A stretch of DNA of 9,937 bases from JBCCGE01 sp039029455. Lineage in GTDB: Bacteria > Pseudomonadota > Gammaproteobacteria > Arenicellales > Poriferihabitantaceae. Under the pieces are notes generated by a model. The model was not told where the DNA came from. It did no database searches and saw nothing but the letters and a program-made list of their open reading frames with translations. Numbering within the stretch: position 1 is the stretch's first letter; each line of letters begins with the position of its first letter. The position numbers were made by a program, and so were the translations under genes. Shown piece after piece: positions 1-6,097 of this stretch. The DNA is taken from positions 1 to 9,937 of the forward strand of contig JBCCGE010000111.1 of NCBI GenBank assembly GCA_039029455.1. The letters run 5' to 3'.

Positions 1-183
1 CCCCGACCAATTTCCTGATCTGTTTTCTTCTCGCCAGAGAATGAAGAAAACAGATCAGGAAATTGTAAGGAGATCTGGGACCGAAGGAAAGGTTCACGCG
101 CATCGCAGGATGCGATGCAGAACGTTGCTCGCAGAGCAACGGCCCATAGGGCGAGGGACAGGAGTCCCGAGTAAATCCTCTCA
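1..183 (+). repeat. Tandem hairpin repeat, unit 1 (183 bp)
   Basis: First of two adjacent 183-bp units that differ at seven positions. It is a chain of inverted repeats: a perfect 22-bp stem (9-30 with 43-64, 12-nt loop); GGACC/GGTTC (78-82 with 91-95, one G-U pair, loop GAAGGAAA); GCATCGCA/TGCGATGC (100-107 with 111-118, loop GGA); CGTTGCTC/GAGCAACG (123-130 with 134-141, loop GCA); and GGGAC/GTCCC (155-159 with 164-168, loop AGGA). The window starts exactly at a unit boundary, so more units may lie upstream. The near-continuous pairing argues for a structured RNA or palindromic mobile repeat rather than a coding sequence. No database family is assigned. Confidence 0.9.
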
Positions 184-366
184 CCCCGACCAATTTCCTG
201 ATCCGTTTTCTTCTCGCCAGAGAACGAAGAAAACGGATCAGGAAATTGTAAGGAGATCTGGGACCGAAGGAAAGGTTCACGCGCATCGCAAGATGCGATG
301 CAGAACGTTGCTCGCAGAGCAACGGCCCAAAGGTCGAGGGACAGGAGTGCCGAGTAAATCCTCTCA
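184..366 (+). repeat. Tandem hairpin repeat, unit 2 (183 bp)
   Basis: Second copy, 176 of 183 positions identical to unit 1. Changes relative to unit 1 are T21 to C204, T42 to C225, A52 to G235, G108 to A291, two in the short segment after the fourth hairpin, and one C to G in the last hairpin. T21 and A52 face each other in the long stem, so that change converts a T-A pair to C-G and keeps all 22 pairs (192-213 with 226-247). The other changes fall in loops or break short stems: the GGA loop of hairpin 3 becomes AGA, and the last stem gains a mismatch (GGGAC/GTGCC). Confidence 0.9.
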
Positions 367-384
367 CCCCGACCAACTTGGTCG
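367..384. repeat. Truncated third repeat unit and palindromic end
   Basis: The first ten bases of the unit (CCCCGACCAA, 367-376) recur at the expected 183-bp spacing, then the match stops. The junction forms a 15-nt near-palindrome, CGACCAA-C-TTGGTCG (370-384). This marks the right boundary of the array. The palindrome may be a terminal structure of the repeat or chance. Confidence 0.7.
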
Positions 385-694
385 ATATCTTATTATTAAG
401 GTTCCATCGGTTTTGTTCTTTAGCTTCAGGTAAAATCATTTGGGACTTTCTGAACATCCTCTCCCCTGATATCCAAATCCGCTCTGCAGAAAAAATCACG
501 CCATCCGGGGTGCAAATTATGTGGGTGTAAAATCCTGGCGATCATGTCGGACGATTTCGGGATATACCTAGGCATTCTTTATACCAATGATTGTACTTAC
601 CAATCTGATATATGATTACCAGTCGGCGAGGGAGCTATCGAGCGGGTGTGAGCCGTTTATATAGCGAACTTGTGAATATGTTTGAACAGTCAAC
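385..694. other. Intergenic region upstream of lpdA
   Basis: About 310 bases without a convincing gene. No tRNA, riboswitch or strong terminator was recognised. A TATGAT at 611-616 resembles a -10 box, but the nearest -35-like hexamer (TTGTAC, 591-596) is only 14 nt away, so no promoter is called. Since the array lies directly upstream and no aceF ends here, lpdA most likely has its own promoter in this stretch. Confidence 0.5.
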
Positions 695-2485
695 ATGAGC
701 GATTTGGTGGAAATTAAAGTACCAGATATTGGTGATTTTGATGCCGTTGAGGTGATTGAGATTCTTGTTGCGGTCGGAGACACAATAGCTGTTGACGACG
801 CCGTCATCACTTTGGAGTCGGACAAGGCTTCGATGGATGTGCCGTCTTCTCATTCCGGGATCGTCAATGAAATTCTGGTTTCGGAAGGCGACCGGGTTTC
901 TCAGGGTTCGGTGGTGATGGTGCTGGAAGCCAGCTCTGCTGAGCAGACGACAGATACCAACAAAACTTCGGCAAGTGCTGAAGACGCCGCCACGGCCGCA
1001 GCAGCAACAGAAGATGCGGGCGCGCCGGCCTCAACACCTGTTTCGGATTCATTTCAGGGGACCGCGGACAAGCATTTCCAGGTCGTCGTTCTGGGATCCG
1101 GACCCGGCGGATACACTGCTGCATTTCGCGCCGCAGACCTTGGGCTCAGTGCGGCGTTAATCGAACGCAACCAAACTCTGGGCGGTGTTTGTCTTAATGT
1201 CGGCTGTATTCCCTCAAAAGCGTTGCTGCATGCGGCCAAAGTGATCGATGAGGCTCAGGATATGTCGGCGCATGGCATCTCTTTTGGGAAACCCAAAGTC
1301 GATCTTGACCAGCTGCGCAGCTGGAAAGACTCGGTGGTTGGTAAATTAACCGGGGGACTCACCGGACTGGCGAAGCAACGAAAAGTCGATGTGCTGCAAG
1401 GTGTCGGTCGGTTCCTTGATCCTCACCATATCGAGATTGACGATGGAGAAGGTGGAACTCAGGTTATTGGTTTTGATCACTGCGTTATCGCAGCCGGATC
1501 GGAACCTGTTGTGTTGCCATTCCTGCCAGAGGATCCGCGAATCATTGATTCGACCGGAGCTCTGAAGCTGGACGACATTCCGAAAAAGTTGTTGGTAATA
1601 GGCGGCGGAATTATTGGGCTGGAGATGGCAACGGTATACCACTCGCTGGGTTCAGAGATCACAGTTGTTGAAATGCTGGATGGTCTGATGGCGGGTGCGG
1701 ATCGAGACATCGTCAAACCGTTTCATAACCGGGTGAAAAAGCGCTACGAGAACATCTGGCTTGAAACACGAGTCACGGGAGTTGAAGCGCAAAAATCCGG
1801 TCTGAAAGTCAGTTTTGAAGGCAAGAATGCGCCGGAGAAACCCATGTCCTTCGACAAGGTGTTGGTGTCGGTTGGTCGCACACCGAACGGCCGGACCATT
1901 GGCGCAGAAGCAGCGGGTGTGGAGGTTGATGATCGTGGCTTTATCCATGTGGATGCGCAGCAAAAAACCAATGTCCCGCATATCTTTGCGATCGGTGATA
2001 TTGTGGGTCAGCCAATGCTTGCGCATAAGGCCGTTCACGAAGGTAAAGTCGCGGCGGAAGTGTGTGCGGGTATGAAATCAGGGTTTGATACAACAATCAT
2101 TCCATCCGTCGCCTACACAGATCCTGAGGTTGCCTGGGTCGGTGTGACTGAGGCAGAAGCAAAAGCTGCCGGTCGCAAAATCAGCAAAGGTGTTTTTCCA
2201 TGGGCAGCGAGCGGTCGATCGTTGAGTCTCGGTCGGGACGAGGGCGTCACCAAACTGATATTTGATGCTGAGACAGACCGGGTTATAGGCGGGGGAATTG
2301 TCGGCCCCAGTGCGGGTGATTTGATTGCAGAGGTTGCACTGGCCATTGAGACACATTGTGATGCGGCCGATATCGGCTTGACTATCCATCCGCATCCGAC
2401 GTTGTCTGAAACCGTTGCAATGGCTGCAGAGGCGTTTGAAGGTACGATTACTGACCTCTACATGCCGAAGAAAAAGCAAGCGTAG
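695..2485 (+). CDS. lpdA: Dihydrolipoamide dehydrogenase (E3) with N-terminal lipoyl domain
   Basis: The E3 flavoprotein of 2-oxoacid dehydrogenase complexes, which reoxidises dihydrolipoamide and passes electrons to NAD+ in the cytoplasm. Residues 1-80 are a biotinyl/lipoyl domain with the lipoylation lysine K44 in ESDKASMDVP. An Ala/Thr-rich flexible linker (about 81-125) follows. The FAD motif GSGPGG is at 134-139, the redox disulfide C166/C171 is in GGVCLNVGCIPSK, the NAD motif GGGIIG is at 303-308, and the dimerisation domain carries HPHPTLSE with the H567/E572 pair. At 596 aa this is the long form with a fused lipoyl domain seen in many gammaproteobacteria and neisseriae. The ATG at 695 gives the family N-terminus (MSDLVEIKVPDIGDF), but no clear Shine-Dalgarno precedes it. 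aceE and aceF, its usual neighbours, are not upstream within the window; lipA follows. Confidence 0.97.
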   Translation: MSDLVEIKVPDIGDFDAVEVIEILVAVGDTIAVDDAVITLESDKASMDVPSSHSGIVNEILVSEGDRVSQGSVVMVLEASSAEQTTDTNKTSASAEDAATAAAATEDAGAPASTPVSDSFQGTADKHFQVVVLGSGPGGYTAAFRAADLGLSAALIERNQTLGGVCLNVGCIPSKALLHAAKVIDEAQDMSAHGISFGKPKVDLDQLRSWKDSVVGKLTGGLTGLAKQRKVDVLQGVGRFLDPHHIEIDDGEGGTQVIGFDHCVIAAGSEPVVLPFLPEDPRIIDSTGALKLDDIPKKLLVIGGGIIGLEMATVYHSLGSEITVVEMLDGLMAGADRDIVKPFHNRVKKRYENIWLETRVTGVEAQKSGLKVSFEGKNAPEKPMSFDKVLVSVGRTPNGRTIGAEAAGVEVDDRGFIHVDAQQKTNVPHIFAIGDIVGQPMLAHKAVHEGKVAAEVCAGMKSGFDTTIIPSVAYTDPEVAWVGVTEAEAKAAGRKISKGVFPWAASGRSLSLGRDEGVTKLIFDAETDRVIGGGIVGPSAGDLIAEVALAIETHCDAADIGLTIHPHPTLSETVAMAAEAFEGTITDLYMPKKKQA

Positions 2486-2498
2486 TAGGAAGTAGATT

Positions 2499-2537
2499 AT
2501 GTTGAATTTGAAAACCACTTACAGCTTTCCGGTCTGA
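2499..2537 (+). CDS. Possible 12-residue leader ORF between lpdA and lipA
   Basis: The lpdA stop is followed by AGGAAG (2488-2493) and, 5 nt later, an ATG opening a 12-codon frame (MLNLKTTYSFPV) that stops 8 nt before the lipA ATG in a different frame. The start signal is better than that of lipA, which has only a weak CAGAAT upstream. Ribosomes ending here could re-initiate at lipA (translational coupling), or the frame could be the remnant of a lost gene. There is no regulatory codon run such as repeated Cys or Ser. It may also be chance. Confidence 0.3.
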   Translation: MLNLKTTYSFPV

Positions 2538-2545
2538 ATCAGAAT

Positions 2546-3550
2546 ATGACTGTCGAGATTCCAGTTCAAACCAACCCTGCTGCGGGCAAGCCGCGGGGTA
2601 AAGTTGCCGGTGTCCCTCTGCGGGGCATCGACAAAGTGCGTCAGGAACGCATTCCGGTTCGGGTAGCCGGTCAAAAACCATTGCCCAAACCCGACTGGAT
2701 TCGAATCAGGCTGCCGGGTGCCTCTCAGGCGGAAAAGGTTCGTGCCCTGATGCGTCAGCAGAGGCTTCATACAGTCTGCGAAGAAGCGGCCTGTCCCAAT
2801 CTGCCGGAGTGCTTTGGCAAGGGCACCGCAACTTTCATGATTCTGGGTGATGTCTGCACCCGACGGTGCGCTTTTTGTGACGTCGGGTTTGGCAAACCAC
2901 TTGCACCGGATGCCGAGGAACCTCAGCATCTTGCGGATGCTGTCAAAGTCATGGGACTGAAATACGTCGTCATTACTTCGGTGAATCGTGACGATTTAAA
3001 GGACGGCAGCGCGGCACACTATGCATCCTGCATCAATGCGATTCGACGACAAACGCCCGAGGTAAAGATTGAAATTCTGACACCGGATTTCAGAAACAGG
3101 GAGGTGAAAGCGATTCAGACATTGAAAGAAACACCGCCAGACGTGTTTAATCACAATATCGAGACGGTGCCCAGGCTCTATCGAAACGTTCGACCGGGTG
3201 CGGACTATCAGGGTTCACTGAAGCTTTTGGAAAATATCAGAGAGGCTCTGGTTTCAGTGCCGGCGAAATCCGGACTGATGCTGGGTCTGGGAGAAACCCG
3301 GGAAGAGGTGAGAAAGGTGATGGCTGATCTGCGAGATCACAACGTCGATATGCTGACCATTGGACAGTATCTGGCACCATCTGCCCACCACTACCCGGTG
3401 CAGCGGTATGTTAATCCATCCGAATTCGATGAATTACGCGAATACGGTTACTCGTTGGGTTTTGCCCATGTCGCCAGCGGGCCTCTGGTGCGATCGTCGT
3501 ATCACGCCGATGTGCAGGCGGAGGCCGCAATCGAATCAATGACTGACTAG
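2546..3550 (+). CDS. lipA: Lipoyl synthase LipA
   Basis: Radical-SAM enzyme that inserts two sulfur atoms at C6 and C8 of octanoyl groups bound to lipoyl domains, the last step of lipoate assembly. The 334-aa protein has the auxiliary-cluster motif C78-x4-C83-x5-C89 (HTVCEEAACPNLPECF), the radical-SAM motif C104-x3-C108-x2-C111 (CTRRCAFC), and the C-terminal RSSYHAD (316-322), which contains the serine known in the family to ligate the auxiliary cluster. The N-terminal segment with KPDWIRIRLPG (48-58) matches gammaproteobacterial LipA, supporting the ATG at 2546. It lies 60 bp behind lpdA in the same direction, and LpdA carries a lipoyl domain, so substrate and modifying enzyme are probably co-transcribed. 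LipB, which supplies the octanoyl group and is often a neighbour, is absent from the window. Confidence 0.97.
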   Translation: MTVEIPVQTNPAAGKPRGKVAGVPLRGIDKVRQERIPVRVAGQKPLPKPDWIRIRLPGASQAEKVRALMRQQRLHTVCEEAACPNLPECFGKGTATFMILGDVCTRRCAFCDVGFGKPLAPDAEEPQHLADAVKVMGLKYVVITSVNRDDLKDGSAAHYASCINAIRRQTPEVKIEILTPDFRNREVKAIQTLKETPPDVFNHNIETVPRLYRNVRPGADYQGSLKLLENIREALVSVPAKSGLMLGLGETREEVRKVMADLRDHNVDMLTIGQYLAPSAHHYPVQRYVNPSEFDELREYGYSLGFAHVASGPLVRSSYHADVQAEAAIESMTD

Positions 3551-3793
3551 CGGGTTGGTAAGTTATTTTACCGGTCAGTTCCGAGATGCCTGCGTCGACA
3601 TCGATTGTCGTTATTTCTATTACTAAAGGACTTGTTTCGGTTATGTCCTTGACTCTTGTTACAGATTCGATGTGTACCACTTATCAGAAGTGACCTTGAC
3701 CAAGACATCAGGTTATTCATCGTGCTTCAGAAAATTGGCTGATTCTTTTACTGAATTATCTGTATCATCTGAAAAATCAGATTCTCTTAATTA
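3551..3793. other. Intergenic region between lipA and the thiolase gene
   Basis: A gap of 243 bases that probably separates two transcription units. It holds two weak stem-loops: CGACA/TGTCG (3596-3600 with 3606-3610) followed by TTATTT, and AAGGAC/GTCCTT (3626-3631 with 3645-3650, 13-nt loop). Either could be a poor terminator for lipA. TTGACT (3649) and TTGACC (3696) look like -35 hexamers, but neither has a good -10 at 16-18 bp. No gene was seen on either strand. Confidence 0.5.
3767..3782. promoter_or_regulatory. Inverted repeat just upstream of the thiolase gene
   Basis: Perfect dyad ATCTGA-AAAA-TCAGAT ending 11 bp before the ATG at 3794. Its position suits an operator or a small hairpin in the 5' leader. 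A second, outer pair CTGATT/AATCAG (3739-3744 and 3775-3780) shares its right arm. Which regulator would bind it cannot be told. Confidence 0.35.
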
Positions 3794-5014
3794 ATGGCAG
3801 AAAGTATGTCTCGCGCATTTATCTGTGATGGAATTCGAACCCCGTTCGGCCGCTATGGTGGCGCACTTTCGTCCATACGCACGGACGATCTGGCGGCACT
3901 GCCGATTGCAGAGATTTTAAGCCGGCACACATCACTTGATCGCGCCGCTGTCGATGAGGTCGTTTTGGGTTGTGCAATTCAGGCAGGCGAGGACAATCGC
4001 AATGTCGCCAGAATGGCCTCCTTGCTCGCTGGCCTTCCGCCGATTGTCCCCGGAATAACGGTAAACCGTCTTTGTGCTTCTGGTCTGGAGGCCGCAGTTC
4101 ATGCTGCCCGGTCGATCAAACTTGAAGCGGCCGAACTGATGATTGCAGGTGGTGTTGAGTCCATGTCCAGAGCCCCGCTGGTAATGTCGAAAGCAGATAA
4201 AGCCTACGGTCGAACCCAACGGCTTGAAGATTCCACTCTCGGATGGCGTTTCGTCAATCCGAAAATGGAATCCATGTATGGTGTCGACAGTATGGCGCAA
4301 ACGGCCGAGAATGTGGCAGAGGCATTCAGCATTTCCCGAGAGGATCAGGATAAATACGCCTGTCGCAGTCAGTTGCGAGTCGGAGCCGCGGTAAAAAACG
4401 CACTGTTTGATGAGGAGATTTTTTCAGTACGTGCGCCGGTTGGCAAGTCAGGCTCGGAAGCCGTAAGCCAGGACGAACACCCGCGACCCGAAACCACGCT
4501 TGAACAACTGTCCGCACTCAAACCTGCAGTTAGTGAAGGGGGTTGTGTTACGGCTGGCAATGCGTCCGGTGTCAACGATGGATCTGCAGCCCTGTTGATC
4601 GCCTCGGAGACAGCACTCGGAAATCACGGGCTGACGCCACTGGCAGAAATAAAACATGCTGTGTCTACAGGTGTTGAGCCGCGGCTGATGGGGATCGGAC
4701 CGGTATCCGCTGTTAACAAACTATTGCAGCGAACGAACCTGACTCTGGACGATATTGGCGTGCTGGAAATAAACGAGGCGTTTGCGGCTCAGGTGCTGGC
4801 CGTGACGCGGCAGCTGGGTCTGCCTGACGACTGCGAGCATGTGAATCCGAACGGCGGTGCAATCGCAATTGGTCATCCGTTGGGGGCCAGTGGTGCCAGA
4901 CTTTTGCTGACAGCATCGCTCGAGATGAAACGGCGAGGCGTTCGGTTTGGAATTTGCTCGATGTGTGTAGGTGTTGGACAGGGGGTCGCTGTTTTGCTGA
5001 AAGGAGTGAGCTAG
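3794..5014 (+). CDS. Acetyl-CoA acyltransferase, PcaF-like (3-oxoadipyl-CoA thiolase type)
   Basis: Thiolase that cleaves a 3-oxoacyl-CoA with CoA to acetyl-CoA and a shortened acyl-CoA. Nucleophile C94 lies in NRLCASG, NEAF is at 327-330, the GHP histidine is H361, and the second catalytic cysteine C391 is in CVGVGQG. CDGIRTPFGRYGGAL, AGEDNRNVARMA and MSRAPLVMSKADKAYGR match the 3-oxoadipyl-CoA thiolase (PcaF/PaaJ) branch better than FadA or PhaA as I know these families. No other pca or paa gene is present, so the substrate is open and no symbol is given. A second in-frame ATG at 3806 (MSRAFICDG) fits the usual family N-terminus better; neither start has a good Shine-Dalgarno. The stop overlaps the next gene by one base (TAGTG), so the two are translationally coupled. 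Confidence 0.92.
   Translation: MAESMSRAFICDGIRTPFGRYGGALSSIRTDDLAALPIAEILSRHTSLDRAAVDEVVLGCAIQAGEDNRNVARMASLLAGLPPIVPGITVNRLCASGLEAAVHAARSIKLEAAELMIAGGVESMSRAPLVMSKADKAYGRTQRLEDSTLGWRFVNPKMESMYGVDSMAQTAENVAEAFSISREDQDKYACRSQLRVGAAVKNALFDEEIFSVRAPVGKSGSEAVSQDEHPRPETTLEQLSALKPAVSEGGCVTAGNASGVNDGSAALLIASETALGNHGLTPLAEIKHAVSTGVEPRLMGIGPVSAVNKLLQRTNLTLDDIGVLEINEAFAAQVLAVTRQLGLPDDCEHVNPNGGAIAIGHPLGASGARLLLTASLEMKRRGVRFGICSMCVGVGQGVAVLLKGVS
5001..5006 (+). promoter_or_regulatory. Ribosome binding site that fixes a GTG start
   Basis: AAGGAG inside the last codons of the thiolase gene, 7 nt before the GTG at 5014. This is the best Shine-Dalgarno in the window. It selects the GTG that overlaps the thiolase stop over the ATG at 4954, which is buried in the thiolase reading frame. 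Confidence 0.8.
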
Positions 5015-5673
5015 TGGACTTGGTATCAACAACATTGGAGTCAGCTAACGTCATGGTGGGCACTCCGGCGTATAACGGCATGGTCCATTCTGACTATGTT
5101 CACAGCCTGTTGTCTTATGGCAATGCCGGCATCAAATTCGGTTTGCATACCATTGGCAACGAAAGTCTGATCACCCGGGCCAGAAATACAGTGCTGGCGA
5201 ATTTCAATCATTTCACGGCATTTACCCACCTGTTGTTTCTCGACGCAGATGTTTATCTCGACGCCAAAGATTTAATCACCCTGATCGACCACAAAGTAGA
5301 CGTTGTTGGGGCTCCGGTCTCACTAAAATCCAGCAGCAATTTTGTCAACACGGATGTGAGCATGAGTGGAACTACTGGATTGAAGATAGCCGGACGGGTG
5401 GGCACTGCAGCTGTTTTAATGTCCCGTAAAGCCTGTAGTGCGCTGATTGACGCTGCGGTGCAGGACGGTCGGGTGTATTCGGTACATAAGCAGCTGCAGC
5501 AGCCGGGTTTGCCGGATGAGCACTACGATGTGTTCAGGACCGGGATTCAGAACGGGGAGTATTTGTCCGAGGATTTTTTTGTCTGTAGCGAATTAAAGCA
5601 ACTCGGCTTTGACATACATGTGGATACAAGTATTCGAACACGTCATCACGGCGTCGTTGCGTTTGACTCATGA
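5014..5673 (+). CDS. Small GT-A-fold glycosyltransferase-like protein
   Basis: Starting at GTG 5014 the protein is 219 aa and appears soluble, with no signal peptide or membrane span. It begins like a family-2-type nucleotide-sugar transferase (ANVMVGTPAYNG, 11-22), has a conserved-looking NESLITRARN (49-58), and carries a DxD metal/nucleotide motif in THLLFLDADVYL (DAD 77-79). The C-terminal half has SEDFFVCSELKQLGFD (185-200, a possible general-base acid pair at E186/D187) and IRTRHHG (207-213), where a histidine could complete the metal site. At about 220 aa it is close to a bare catalytic core. The role in glycan synthesis or protein glycosylation is inferred; no acceptor, donor or polysaccharide cluster is visible. 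It is coupled to an unrelated thiolase and ends 20 nt before a terminator. Confidence 0.75.
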   Translation: MDLVSTTLESANVMVGTPAYNGMVHSDYVHSLLSYGNAGIKFGLHTIGNESLITRARNTVLANFNHFTAFTHLLFLDADVYLDAKDLITLIDHKVDVVGAPVSLKSSSNFVNTDVSMSGTTGLKIAGRVGTAAVLMSRKACSALIDAAVQDGRVYSVHKQLQQPGLPDEHYDVFRTGIQNGEYLSEDFFVCSELKQLGFDIHVDTSIRTRHHGVVAFDS

Positions 5674-5692
5674 AATGGTTCCCGATGGACAC

Positions 5693-5721
5693 AAAAAAAC
5701 CGGGCAGAGCCCGGTTTTTTT
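5693..5721. terminator. Bidirectional rho-independent terminator
   Basis: Perfect 13-bp stem AAAAAAACCGGGC (5693-5705) with GCCCGGTTTTTTT (5709-5721), three-base loop AGA. The A-tract and T-tract give a U-tail on both strands. It lies 20 nt from the stop of the glycosyltransferase-like gene and about 20 nt from the stop of the opposing Tat-signal gene, so it serves both converging units. Confidence 0.95.
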
Positions 5722-5740
5722 GATCTGTTGCGCAACCTGT

Positions 5741-6016
5741 TCAGCTGATACCGTCGAGATCGAAGGAAAACGACTGATTCACAGTCAGGTTGGATACAGG
5801 CGATGTCGTCGTCGGCTCCGGGGTTGTGGTTCCTGTGTCTTCGCCACCTCCGCTGTCTGTTGTATTTGCGTGTGAAGGCAGAATAACCGCGTCAACAGCG
5901 GGTTTTGACCATTTCTCCGGGAGGACAGAAGTCGTAATGACTGCGCCGCCGGCGAGTGTGCCTTTCAATACTTTACGTCGGTTACTTTCTTTCGAATTAT
6001 CGTCGTGTTGTGACAT
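5741..6016 (-). CDS. Small exported protein with Tat-type signal
   Basis: A 91-aa protein with a twin-arginine signal NRRKVLKG (12-19), a short hydrophobic stretch (about 20-32), then PEKWSKPAVDAVILPSHANT (33-52). The pattern KWxxPxVDxVxLPxHAxT is one I recognise from small Tat-signal proteins of gammaproteobacteria of unknown function. SHA before N51 is a plausible signal peptidase site, which would leave about 41 residues rich in Gly, Thr, Ser, Pro and acidic residues, probably disordered. The ATG has AGGGG 9 nt upstream. It lies 78 bp behind the large secreted-protein gene on the same strand, probably co-transcribed. No enzyme motif was seen. The function is unknown; a role beside the larger protein at the cell surface is only inferred. 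Confidence 0.75.
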   Translation of the reverse strand: MSQHDDNSKESNRRKVLKGTLAGGAVITTSVLPEKWSKPAVDAVILPSHANTTDSGGGEDTGTTTPEPTTTSPVSNLTVNQSFSFDLDGIS

Positions 6017-6060
6017 CTCTAATCGCCCCTAGGATTTAAGTGTTTGAGTGTTTAAAAAAC

Positions 6061-6097
6061 GCGAGGTTAGCAGAATAATCAAAGAGTTGCGAGGTTA
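6061..6097. repeat. 9-bp direct repeat at the end of the large secreted-protein gene
   Basis: GCGAGGTTA occurs at 6061-6069 and 6089-6097, 28 bp apart. The second copy includes the stop codon of the - strand gene ending at 6095. It may be a small duplication scar or a binding site in the 78-bp spacer; chance is possible. Confidence 0.4.

Noticed and set aside
1..384. CRISPR array
   Set aside because: The units are 183 bp, directly adjacent and nearly identical throughout. There are no short repeats with unique spacers and no cas genes.
41..433. A 130-codon open frame across the left-edge repeats
   Set aside because: It is open because 183 is a multiple of three. It runs through back-to-back perfect hairpins, its ATG is ACG in the second unit, and there is no ribosome binding site or recognisable protein.
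3411..3680. An 89-codon - strand frame across the lipA end and intergenic gap
   Set aside because: Half of it is antisense to conserved lipA codons, and the rest shows no domain or start signal.
4954..5013. Upstream ATG start for the glycosyltransferase-like protein
   Set aside because: It would overlap the conserved C-terminal CVGVGQG codons of the thiolase, and the added residues (MLDVCRCWTGGRC) look like an out-of-frame reading. The GTG at 5014 has an ideal ribosome site.
4713..5081. Open frames on the - strand under the thiolase end and the glycosyltransferase start
   Set aside because: They oppose two well-supported coding regions and show no family signature.
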